Positions 1 to 7,885 of a DNA stretch of 49,046 nt are shown piece by piece. Every line of letters begins with the position of its first letter. Within the stretch, counting starts at the first letter, position 1. Location: contig CAKOSN010000011.1 of the NCBI GenBank assembly GCA_934102255.1, positions 1 through 49,046 of the forward strand. The letters are read 5' to 3'. A program made the translations under genes and the position numbers. The notes beneath the pieces were generated by a model. That model made no database searches. It was not told where the DNA came from and worked only from the letters and a program-made list of their open reading frames with translations. The stretch is from an uncultured Bacilli bacterium. GTDB taxonomy: Bacteria; Bacillota_I; Bacilli_A; RF39; UBA660.

Positions 1-61
1 AACCATATTATCATAAAATCAAGATATATTATAACTCAATTTGGAGCAAAAATCTCCACAC

Positions 62-1408
62 TTATTCTACACTAACAGCATTATCTCCATTGATTACAGA
101 TATAACACTTGGCATTTCATCAGCCGATAAAGGTTCAGCATTATCATTAGACTTAGTAGAAAATATGCCATAAGAAGCAGTTCCTGTTAAATAATAATTA
201 TTTTCTAATTTAAATTTGCTTTGATTTTGATTTATATTTCCAACTATTCCACCATCTGCAGTACCAATGTTATAAGAATTATGTACTTTTGGACTTGTCA
301 AATCATATAATTGTCCAACTATTCCTCCGCCAGCACTAGAAGATAAAACCACTCCCAAATTATAAACATTTAGTATTTGGGCTGGACTACCACCAACTAT
401 ACCACCAGGCTCATAACCACCATATATTTTTGCAACGTTATAACTATTTTTCACTTTAGATGATGACCACATTAAATATCCAACTACTCCAGCAGCAAAT
501 TGAGTAGAATTAGAATTAACAGTTCCTAAATTATAAACATTGCTAATGTTACCAGCAATCGCACCAGCTATTCCGGCAGAATTCTTTTTACCATCTATAG
601 TAGCATTACTATAAATATTTTTCAAAGTTATACTTAATCCTTCAGCAACTACACTAGCGGCTGCTAAAGTGGAACTTTTAATATAAGAATTATTGATTCC
701 AAAATTTTTTAAAGTACTATTGCTAGAATAGGCAAACAATCCAGCTCTTTCCTCTTCATTAATATACATATTACTTATAATATGACCATTTCCATCAAAA
801 ATTCCACTAAATTGATTTTCATAAGTTCCTATTGGCGTCCAGCTGATATTGCCTTCTAAAGCATTACCATCACTATCAAACTTACCACCTAAATCTAAAT
901 CACTTGTTAAATAAATTATTTTGCCTGACTTACTATCACCATTATTAACTTCAGTTGCTAAGGTAGCAAGACCTTCTCTTGAATTAATGCAACTAACATT
1001 ATCATTAATACCACAACTTGCCGGAGTAACAAAATAAACACTACACTTAGTTCTCTTACTCAAATTTGTTGCATATAATCCCCATTTATCTTCATCCCAT
1101 GAAGCAGTAACATCATTATCACATACTACTTTTTCGACATTAATACCAGTTTTCTTTTCAGGAAATGTACTAAAATACTGTCCATCTACATATGGTGTCA
1201 TAATAATATCACCATAGATAAACTCACCTACTGTAGTTCTCGCTACATCTTCTTCACTTGATACAAAGAATTTAGAATATGTAAAATAAATACCTAACAC
1301 TAAACATAATACACAAGGTATACCTATATAAAAATATCTGGAATTATTTTGCCAAAATCTTTTTAACTTTAATTTTTTTAAATAATTATCCTTATTAAAT
1401 TTCTTCAT
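62..1408 (-). CDS. GLUG-motif surface protein under phase-variable control
   Basis: 448 aa, start ATG at 1408 preceded by AAGGAT about 8 nt away. The basic N-terminus (MKKFNKDNYLKK...) is followed by one membrane segment (about residues 26-46) with no cleavage site, so it is probably a signal-anchored ectoprotein. Residues about 55-125 form a stalk domain shared with other cassette-controlled proteins here (conserved VCDND, WD..WGL and KCSVYF, two cysteines). Residues about 130-430 contain repeated NVYNLG/NSYN...GGIVG units typical of the GLUG motif of bacterial adhesins. The first 55 residues are nearly identical to those of the protein at 10333-11673. Its only evident promoter is in cassette 1, which points away, so the gene is predicted OFF in this sequence. 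The surface location and adhesin role are inferred. Confidence 0.85.
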   Translation of the reverse strand: MKKFNKDNYLKKLKLKRFWQNNSRYFYIGIPCVLCLVLGIYFTYSKFFVSSEEDVARTTVGEFIYGDIIMTPYVDGQYFSTFPEKKTGINVEKVVCDNDVTASWDEDKWGLYATNLSKRTKCSVYFVTPASCGINDNVSCINSREGLATLATEVNNGDSKSGKIIYLTSDLDLGGKFDSDGNALEGNISWTPIGTYENQFSGIFDGNGHIISNMYINEEERAGLFAYSSNSTLKNFGINNSYIKSSTLAAASVVAEGLSITLKNIYSNATIDGKKNSAGIAGAIAGNISNVYNLGTVNSNSTQFAAGVVGYLMWSSSKVKNSYNVAKIYGGYEPGGIVGGSPAQILNVYNLGVVLSSSAGGGIVGQLYDLTSPKVHNSYNIGTADGGIVGNINQNQSKFKLENNYYLTGTASYGIFSTKSNDNAEPLSADEMPSVISVINGDNAVSVE

Positions 1409-1488
1409 AAATCAATATCCTTACTACTATCATAATCTCAAGAATAAGAATATTTAGTCGAAGTATGTATTTACAAAACATTTACACT

Positions 1489-1780
1489 TTTCATAGAGCA
1501 TAAAACTCTATGAAAATCACAGGTGAAACCTGGGCTAAAATGGCCTTTGACTAGAAATTTGACCACAATAGAGTTTGAATTTAATGACCATAAAATCTAT
1601 GTCAAAGCCAGTGTTCACCTAGGTTTGTAGCAAAATTAATTGACCACAATTTTGACCATAATCAAGATTTTTTACTAATAAATTTCTATAGAAATTACCC
1701 TATTTATGTGGTATATTTATGGTATAAGTTAAGAATAAGATACGTATTTTCGCTTTCATAGAGTTTTATGCTCTATGAAT
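1489..1780. other. invertible promoter cassette 1 (OFF orientation)
   Basis: Left site 1489-1515: arm TTTCATAGAG, spacer CATAAAA, arm CTCTATGAAA. Right site 1754-1780: arm TTTCATAGAG, spacer TTTTATG, arm CTCTATGAAT. The two spacers are exact reverse complements. The 238 bp between the sites holds TGACC direct-repeat boxes at 1548/1560 and 1641/1653 and an extended -10 promoter at 1709-1717. The promoter reads rightward, away from the surface gene at 62-1408. Inversion would place it just upstream of that gene. Confidence 0.88.
1709..1717 (+). promoter_or_regulatory. extended -10 promoter of cassette 1
   Basis: TGGTATATT fits TGnTATAnT. It is followed by the GTATAAGTTAAGAATA initiation region that is conserved across all seven cassettes. 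It reads rightward (OFF for the gene at 62-1408). Confidence 0.75.
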
Positions 1781-1826
1781 TTTTTATTATAAAATATAGT
1801 ATGTACCAGAATGACTGGTTACATAC

Positions 1827-1871
1827 TAAAAAAAGAAACTAATAAGATCTTTTTGAACTCCCATTAGTTTC
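1827..1871 (-). terminator. rho-independent terminator after the zinc-ribbon gene
   Basis: GAAACTAAT (1835-1843) pairs with ATTAGTTTC (1863-1871). On the minus strand the stem is followed by a T-run (1827-1834). It ends the transcript of 1878-2201 and also lies in the path of OFF-oriented transcription leaving cassette 1, beside another hairpin at about 1798-1827 (AGTATGTA..CCAG / CTGG..TACATACT). Confidence 0.7.
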
Positions 1872-1877
1872 TATAAA

Positions 1878-2201
1878 TTAAATTCTATCTCCACAATGCT
1901 TACAATACTTAGAATCTTTATCTATATTTTTACCACAATGTGGACAAGTAATATCTTCCTCTTCTGTTAAACCTTTTTTAACTGCTCTAGCTGTTGCCTC
2001 AACACTATCCTTAGTAATATCTGTCATATCATCAGTTAAATTTTTTAAAGTATCTTTGGAATCATCCATCATATATTTTAAAGATTTAACTTGTCTACTA
2101 AGCATTTTACCTTGTAAATTAGGATTTAACATCACAACAAAACTACCAATTATTACTAAGAAAGCCAGTATAAATATTATCCAAAAAAGTATCTCTATCA
2201 T
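1878..2201 (-). CDS. small membrane protein with C-terminal zinc ribbon
   Basis: 107 aa. One hydrophobic segment at residues about 3-24, a charged helical middle (about 30-80, rich in T, D and K), and a C-terminal zinc-ribbon with CPHCG...KYCKHCGDRI (two CxxC pairs). This layout is common in Firmicutes as a zinc-ribbon membrane protein of unknown role. It is transcribed alone, with its own terminator directly downstream and about 55 bp separating it from the next gene upstream on the same strand. Confidence 0.75.
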   Translation of the reverse strand: MIEILFWIIFILAFLVIIGSFVVMLNPNLQGKMLSRQVKSLKYMMDDSKDTLKNLTDDMTDITKDSVEATARAVKKGLTEEEDITCPHCGKNIDKDSKYCKHCGDRI

Positions 2202-2256
2202 AATTCCTCCGCCTTAAGTTTATCATACTTAAGATTAATTTTCTATCAATTTAAAT

Positions 2257-2913
2257 TTAGCGAGTTTTTAATACTTCCTGTTCCTCAGTTTCATATCTAT
2301 ATAAATTTTCTTTCTTATAAACATTGCAAAGATTAATTTCCGGTAAAACCATACCTTCATTAGTACTCAAATAACTTAAAGCCGCTGCTAAAGGAACTTC
2401 AAATACTTCATTATTATTAACATTATAATCAGGGCCACCATCTATTTTAGTAACATCAAAACTAGAAATTAAAGCTTTTGTTTCTACTCCTAATAAAGAG
2501 AAAATATTATTGAACTTAACTAATTCTTCAAACTCTCTTTTACTTATCTTAGCTGGTATTTCTATTGTTGCTAATTTACCAGCTTTTGAATTAGTTAAAA
2601 TCATATAAATATAGTTTAATTGTTTACCATTGATAGCAGTTTTTAATATTCTATCTCTTTTAAAATTATTACCCTCTAGTTTTAAATCAAACATATTAGC
2701 TAAAACTTCATCTACTGTCTCGCCATGTCCTCCTAAACCAGGAACCATTTCACCATTGATATCAAGTGCCTCTTTATTGTAAACACCAATCGTCTGCACT
2801 GGCGTAACTAAAACTACACCACCTAATCCAAAAGGTGCACTAGTACCAATTTGCTGGTAATAAGCATTACCTTCTTTACAAAATTCTTCTAAATCTAACC
2901 TTTTCAAACGCAT
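2257..2913 (-). CDS. protein of unknown function, last gene of the cad operon
   Basis: 218 aa, soluble, no signal peptide or membrane segment. I do not recognise the family. Visible features are a glycine-rich stretch (APFGLGGVVLVTPVQT near residue 30, GLGGHGETVDE near 60) and otherwise mixed alpha/beta character. Its ATG lies one base beyond the TAA of the upstream P-type ATPase, so it is probably co-transcribed and translationally coupled with the metal operon. A role in metal homeostasis is only suggested by that position. Confidence 0.7.
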   Translation of the reverse strand: MRLKRLDLEEFCKEGNAYYQQIGTSAPFGLGGVVLVTPVQTIGVYNKEALDINGEMVPGLGGHGETVDEVLANMFDLKLEGNNFKRDRILKTAINGKQLNYIYMILTNSKAGKLATIEIPAKISKREFEELVKFNNIFSLLGVETKALISSFDVTKIDGGPDYNVNNNEVFEVPLAAALSYLSTNEGMVLPEINLCNVYKKENLYRYETEEQEVLKTR

Positions 2914-2914
2914 C

Positions 2915-4969
2915 TTATTCTTCTTTTTCCTTAAATTTATTCATTATTCTTAAAGTATTTAAAATAGTAAGTAAAGTAACACCGGTATCAGCAAACACCG
3001 CAAGCCACATATTAGCAAATCCGAAAACACTTAAAAGTAAAATTATTACTTTAACACTCATCGCAAATATTAAATTTTCTTTAATAATCTTTTTCGTATA
3101 TTTAGAAATATTAATAGCTAAAGGAATTCTTGATAGCTCATCACTCATAAGAACAATATCACTAGCTTCTATCGCCGAATCACTACCAACGCCACCCATA
3201 GAAATACCAATATCAGCTCTTTTTAATACAGGAGCATCATTAATACCATCCCCTACAAAGATAGTAACTTCGCTATTATCGCTAACACTTTCAAAAGCTT
3301 TAAACTTATCTTGTGGTAACATTTCATACTTTATCTCATCAATTCCTAGCTTTTTACCAATATTTAAAGCCACAGCCTTTTTATCACCAGTAAACATATA
3401 AGTCTTTATATTATTATTTTTTAACTCACTAATAGTTTCTTTTGCATTTTCTTTAATGCCATCATTAATTACTGCCGAAGCCACATGCTTACCATTAATA
3501 TTTAAATGTAAATCCGTATCAATATCGCAACCACATAACTTACTATTACCAATTAAAACATTCTTATTATTTAATTTAAAACTAATACCATTACCTTCTA
3601 TTTCTTTATAATCTAAGACATCACTATTATCAATTTTACCCTTCTTTAACTTTAAAATAGACTTAGCAATCGGATGATTAGATAAAGATTCTCCTTTAGT
3701 TAAAATATCTATTATTTCTTCTTCACTATATTTATCATCTAACACTTCAATTCTTTCAACATTAAAAGTTCCATTTGTTAAAGTACCAGTCTTATCAAAT
3801 ATTATACTTGTTGTATTACTTAAATTATCTAAATAATTACTACCCTTTACTAAGATACCTTTCTTACTAGCCGTTCCGATTCCCGTAAAATATGATAAAG
3901 GAACTGATATAGCAATCGCACAAGGACAAGATATAACTAAGAAGGTTAGGGCTCTATATAAACTAGTTTTAAATGGTATTTTAAAGATTAAAGGTAAAAT
4001 AATAGTTATTAAAATAGCTAATCCAATAATAATAGGTGTATAGACTTTACTAAATTTAGTAACCATATTCTCGGTTTTCGTCTTTTTATCTGTAGCACTT
4101 TCTAGTAAATCTAAAATCTTAGCAACTGTTGAATTAGAAAAAGTATTATTAGCTTTTATTTCTAAAACATCACCCATATTAATACTTCCAGATAAAACTT
4201 CATCAGATATATTAACACTAACAAGTTCACTTTCTCCTGTTAAAGCCGAAGTATCTAAACTACTACCACCTTTGATAATAACCCCATCTACAGGAACTTT
4301 CTCACCCTTTTTAACAACTAAAACATCGCCTACTTTAACTTCTTCAACCGGGATTTTAACTATTTTTTTACCATCTACTAAATAAGCAAAAGGTTCTTTA
4401 ATATCTAGTAAATCTTTAATAGACTTACGAGAATTATTAATAGCTTTTTCTTCTAATATTTTACCTATAGTATATAAAGAAATAACAATCATGCCTTCTA
4501 AGACTTCACCAATAAGTAAAGCACCTATACAAGATATAGTAATTAAAGCATTTTCATTAATACCACTACCTTTTTTTAAAAGTTTAATAGCATTAATACT
4601 AGTTTTATATAAAAGTAAACTATAAGAAATAACATATAAAATAATCTTTACTACCTTAGGAAGAGGTAAAAAGTATCCTAAAAAGCCTATTACTAAAGCT
4701 ATAATTAAAATACTTAAATGGTATTCTTTCGTGTCATTATCTTCTTTAATCTCTTCATTTAAAGTTATATAAGCATCAGGCTCTACCGTCTTAATTAAAT
4801 CATTTAATTCTTCTAAAGTATAATCTTTATCTGATTCATAAGAAATCTTACAAGTACTAAAATTAACAACTGCATTATTAAAATTAGCATTATCATTTAA
4901 CATTTCTTCTATTTCTCTAGCACAGTTAGCACAATCTAAATTATTAATATTATATTTATATTTTTTCAT
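2915..4969 (-). CDS. cadA: heavy-metal P1B-type ATPase (Zn/Cd/Pb exporter)
   Basis: 684 aa. N-terminal HMA domain with LDCANC (C13, C16). Actuator TGES at about 240. CPC transport motif in SCPCAIAIS (about 344-346). Phosphorylation site DKTGTLT (about 388). Hinge GDGINDAP and a last-helix ADTGVTLL aspartate typical of the P1B-2 (Zn, Cd, Pb) group. It couples ATP hydrolysis to export of divalent soft metals across the membrane. The start codon overlaps the stop of the ArsR-type repressor gene by one base (TAATG). Symbol follows the CadA/ZntA family; the exact metal is inferred. Confidence 0.95.
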   Translation of the reverse strand: MKKYKYNINNLDCANCAREIEEMLNDNANFNNAVVNFSTCKISYESDKDYTLEELNDLIKTVEPDAYITLNEEIKEDNDTKEYHLSILIIALVIGFLGYFLPLPKVVKIILYVISYSLLLYKTSINAIKLLKKGSGINENALITISCIGALLIGEVLEGMIVISLYTIGKILEEKAINNSRKSIKDLLDIKEPFAYLVDGKKIVKIPVEEVKVGDVLVVKKGEKVPVDGVIIKGGSSLDTSALTGESELVSVNISDEVLSGSINMGDVLEIKANNTFSNSTVAKILDLLESATDKKTKTENMVTKFSKVYTPIIIGLAILITIILPLIFKIPFKTSLYRALTFLVISCPCAIAISVPLSYFTGIGTASKKGILVKGSNYLDNLSNTTSIIFDKTGTLTNGTFNVERIEVLDDKYSEEEIIDILTKGESLSNHPIAKSILKLKKGKIDNSDVLDYKEIEGNGISFKLNNKNVLIGNSKLCGCDIDTDLHLNINGKHVASAVINDGIKENAKETISELKNNNIKTYMFTGDKKAVALNIGKKLGIDEIKYEMLPQDKFKAFESVSDNSEVTIFVGDGINDAPVLKRADIGISMGGVGSDSAIEASDIVLMSDELSRIPLAINISKYTKKIIKENLIFAMSVKVIILLLSVFGFANMWLAVFADTGVTLLTILNTLRIMNKFKEKEE

Positions 4970-5340
4970 TAGTCTTCTCCTTTTAATTTATGCTCAATAT
5001 GTTCGATTCCTATTTCATATAATTTAGTTATATGAAGATCATCTAACCTATAATATACTTCTTTTCCTTTTCTTCTAAAATTTACTATTCCTGCACTTCT
5101 TAGAATGGCTAATTGATGAGATATAGATGATTTTGTCATATTTAAAACATTGGCTATATCACAAACACACATTTCATTTTTATCTAAAACCCATAATATC
5201 TGGGTTCTAGTTATATCACCTAAAATTTTAAATACTTCGGAAAGTCTTTCTAATTCTTCTCTTTCTGGTTTACTTTTTAAAGCCTTATTAACAGCCTCTT
5301 CATGTATTATATTACAATCACATACATTTATATTTTCCAT
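4969..5340 (-). CDS. cadC: CadC-type ArsR/SmtB metal-responsive repressor
   Basis: 123 aa winged-helix protein. It has the CadC metal-binding cysteines: C7 and C9 in NVCDC, and C58 and C60 in EMCVCD. The recognition helix region is MTKSSISHQL and the wing is RRKGKEVYYRL. Metal binding to these thiols releases CadC-type repressors from DNA and induces the exporter. It is the first gene of the operon and sits 50-70 bp downstream of a consensus promoter overlapped by two palindromes, so autorepression is very likely. Confidence 0.93.
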   Translation of the reverse strand: MENINVCDCNIIHEEAVNKALKSKPEREELERLSEVFKILGDITRTQILWVLDKNEMCVCDIANVLNMTKSSISHQLAILRSAGIVNFRRKGKEVYYRLDDLHITKLYEIGIEHIEHKLKGED

Positions 5341-5354
5341 TTTCCTGCCTCACT

Positions 5355-5378
5355 TTAGTTGAATACCCTTTCAACTAA
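5355..5378. promoter_or_regulatory. CadC operator 2 (downstream of the start site)
   Basis: Perfect inverted repeat TTAGTTGAA-6 nt-TTCAACTAA in the 5' leader of cadC. It shares AGTTGAA arms with the operator overlapping the promoter. Confidence 0.75.
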
Positions 5379-5388
5379 TCACTCCATC

Positions 5389-5418
5389 ATTATAGTTGAA
5401 TGTGTATTCAACTGTCAA
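5389..5418 (-). promoter_or_regulatory. cad operon promoter with embedded CadC operator
   Basis: On the minus strand, TTGACA (5413-5418), an 18-nt spacer and TATAAT (5389-5394), both hexamers matching consensus. The spacer is filled by the palindrome AGTTGAAT-GTGT-ATTCAACT (5394-5413), so a bound repressor would block polymerase directly. Confidence 0.88.
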
Positions 5419-5436
5419 GGCTAAAAAAAGTAAAAC

Positions 5437-6018
5437 TTAAATAGTCTTACTAATCTTCTGATATGCTTTATCTAGAATCTCTTCTTTTCTAACTTTAATA
5501 CTTTTCTTTATAAATTCTTTTTCTAAAGGTAAAAGACCTTCAGTATCATCGATTATATTATTAATCTTCTCAATATTAATTCTATGTATAATTCTTAATA
5601 TTGCTTGCTTTAAATCCTCTGGCGGATTTTTAAATATTTCATTATAAAATACCTTTTTACCATTTAATTTATAAACAGAAAAAACATTATAACAGGCATT
5701 CTTAAATTCAGTATCATTTTTTAAAAGTTCTTCCTTTTTTTCATATGATAATAATGCATGAAGTGAAGAACCACAATCATATATTGGACTAAAACTATAA
5801 CTATCTGTAACTTTATTATACAAAAGGTCTACATTATCCAAATGTCTGTCTGGATTACCAATTAAGGCATCAGCTACAAACAAGTTCCAGAAAGAAGTAA
5901 TAATTTCACTTTTGTTTTTAATATCACTATTATTAATAATGGCATAAATATCTTCTATGCAAGTTGAATAAACTTTATCAGTGCTAGTGATACTATTTCC
6001 TAAACTAGTAAATTCCAC
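5437..6018 (-). pseudogene. HipA-like kinase fragment (N-terminus lost)
   Basis: 193 codons open from a GTG at 6018. ADALIGNPDRHLDNVDLL matches the catalytic-loop region of HipA/CtkA-type kinase C-terminal domains, followed by an IYDCGSSLH segment. Full family members are about 300-440 aa, so the N-terminal half is missing. The reading frame is closed just upstream by a TAA. No ribosome site fits the GTG. It begins exactly where the remnant first codons of a surface gene end (6018-6062), which indicates a deletion or insertion junction. Confidence 0.7.
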
Positions 6019-6062
6019 TAAAGTTTAATCTTTAAATATCTATCTTTATTAAATTTTCTCAT
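6018..6062 (-). pseudogene. start of a lost cassette-2 surface protein gene
   Basis: A 14-codon ORF (MRKFNKDRYLKIKL, then TAG) with upstream GGGAG. It matches the N-termini of the intact surface proteins MKKFNKDNYLKK (62-1408) and MKKFDKNKYLTK (10333-11673). The rest of that gene is gone and a HipA-like fragment follows directly. Confidence 0.75.
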
Positions 6063-6155
6063 TCTAGCTTTTCTCCCAACACCTATTATTATTTACAAAT
6101 TTCAAAAAATAATTCCATCCTATAAGTTTAATTTATATTTTAAACATACTTTCAA

Positions 6156-6446
6156 TTTCATAGAGTAGAAAGCACTATGAAAACCCTTGGTAAATACGTA
6201 CTTCAAGCAGTAGTTGACCACAATTTTGACCATAATTAATTTTTGATTTTTTTATATTGCAATTGATGCAATTTAAGTATTTATTTAGGTTTATATCTGT
6301 ATTATCTGACTAAAAATTTGACCATAAAAGTCTTTCTTTAATAAACTTTTTTATTAGTGTTTGCTGTATTTATATGCTATACTATTAATATAAGTTAAGA
6401 ATAAAGTAAGTATTTTAGCTTTCATAGAGTTTTCTGCTCTATGAAA
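6156..6446. other. invertible promoter cassette 2 (orphan, OFF, probably decayed)
   Basis: Left site 6156-6182: TTTCATAGAG, spacer TAGAAAG, arm CACTATGAAA. Right site 6420-6446: TTTCATAGAG, spacer TTTTCTG, arm CTCTATGAAA. The spacers match as reverse complements only at the five central positions; the two outer bases and one arm base differ, unlike the other six cassettes. TGACC boxes lie at 6215/6227 and 6307/6319. The promoter (6375-6383) reads rightward, away from the gene remnant at 6018-6062. Confidence 0.82.
6375..6383 (+). promoter_or_regulatory. extended -10 promoter of cassette 2
   Basis: TGCTATACT, followed by the conserved ATATAAGTTAAGAATA region. It reads rightward toward the IS element. 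Confidence 0.7.
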
Positions 6447-6687
6447 GACAGTTAAAAAAAATGTATTAAATTAAGGATATTATAAAAAGAGCTAAATAGA
6501 ATTTTTATACTTAGTTTTTTATTTTTTCTAACAAAATATAATCATTTAATCTACCATTATAACTGGACAGTTTTTTAAAGCATTAAAAAATGAGAAAATT
6601 ACCTTCTACCCATTTTGAATCTTAAAACTTATTATACAACCACTTATTGATATCATTAATTTGATACTAAAAATGATTGGTGGTTGT

Positions 6688-7645
6688 ATGAACAAAGTAC
6701 ATAAAACTCAAAGAATTACTTTTCTTTTGTTCAAACTAAATCTATTACAAAAAGAATTAAAAGATTATTTACAAATAAATATTTTAATCGATATAATTTT
6801 TACGATGAAATCATTAAGCATGTAATTGCCAATTATAAAAAGAAACACAACGGCAAAAGAGTTAACATTATCTTTGATCATATGTTTTTTAGGGATAATT
6901 ATACTGTTTTTATGATTACCATGCGTGTTGGCAAACAAAGTATTCCTCTTTGGTTTAGGCATTTTAAAGGTAAAGAATGTCCAGAAGCTTTCCAAGAAGA
7001 GCTTATAAAATCTGGCATAACTTATGTTTCAAAACTTTTTAACAATAACTTTGATTTAATTTTTCTTGCTGACAGGTGGTTTAATTCTCTTGGCTTAATG
7101 AGACATATCAATTCTCTCGGACACACCTATATTTTGAGACTAAAGAAAAATATCAAAGTACTGCACTTTGACAAAAAAGAAGGTCAAAAATTTGGAAATG
7201 GCTAAATTAATTTCCAAAATACAAATATCATACCAAAGCTTACAACGAAATTAAATTTACTGAAGATAAGTATATTACCAACATTGTCATAAGTAATTCC
7301 ATTGATACCGATGATTCTTGGATTCTTGTCACAAATGGAAATTCTAAACGTGCCATTAAAGATTACAGTTATCGCTTTGGTGGTATAGAATCAGTATTTA
7401 AAAATCAGAAATCTAATGGCTTTTATCTTGAAAATACAGTTAATTGTTCTTTAGATTACTTCAAATCAATGTGTTGTTTTGCTTGCATTGTTGTTCTATA
7501 TTTAACTATTCTAAAATCTAATTATTCTAAAACACAAGATGTTATAATCATACTAAGATTAAAACTCACATCAATGTACGCAAAATTAAACCAGGACTTT
7601 ATTGCTATTCAATACTGGATTAACCTTATTTCATTGAGCCTTTGA
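6688..7645 (+). pseudogene. IS4-family DDE transposase, frameshifted
   Basis: Starts MNKVHKTQRITF at 6688, shifts frame near 6735 (then VQTKSITKRIK...FDHMFFRDNYTVF), runs to a stop at 7205, and resumes in another frame to TGA at 7645. Recognisable catalytic segments are FLADRWFNS and the C-terminal YSYRFGGIESVFKNQKS, close to the YREK signature of IS4 transposases. At least two frameshifts make it non-functional without help in trans. Confidence 0.8.
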
Positions 7646-7750
7646 GTAATTAAAATATGTTCGTTTAAGCTTTCGATTTATCCTTTATGATGCTTAGATT
7701 TTTTTAAAATCGGTACAAGAAAAAAACTCCACCAGCTAGTTGGGAGTGTT

Positions 7751-7775
7751 GCTGTGTCAAAAACACAGCTTTTTT
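7751..7775 (+). terminator. hairpin with T-run inside the IS
   Basis: GCTGTGT-5 nt-ACACAGC followed by TTTTTT downstream of the transposase remnant. Confidence 0.6.
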
Positions 7776-7885
7776 AGATATTTTCTTAGACATTGTATGC
7801 TTTTGACAAAATACTAGGCAGTTGGGAGAACTTTTGGCAACCTTCAGCCTAGTACTTATAAGGCTTTGAAAAAACTGTCAGCTAT

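Larger units (their letters stand above)
6563..7882 (+). mobile_element. degenerate IS4-type insertion sequence
   Basis: About 1.3 kb bounded by imperfect terminal inverted repeats. Left, from 6563: CTGGACAGTTTTTTAAAGC. Right, from 7882 read leftward: CTGACAGTTTTTTCAAAGCC. It contains one transposase gene broken by frameshifts. The right end lies only a few bases from the stop codon of the surface gene at 7886-9856. Confidence 0.72.

Noticed and set aside
7206..7645. Separate functional gene downstream of the transposase fragment
   Set aside because: It has no start and is the C-terminal YREK part of the same broken transposase in another frame.
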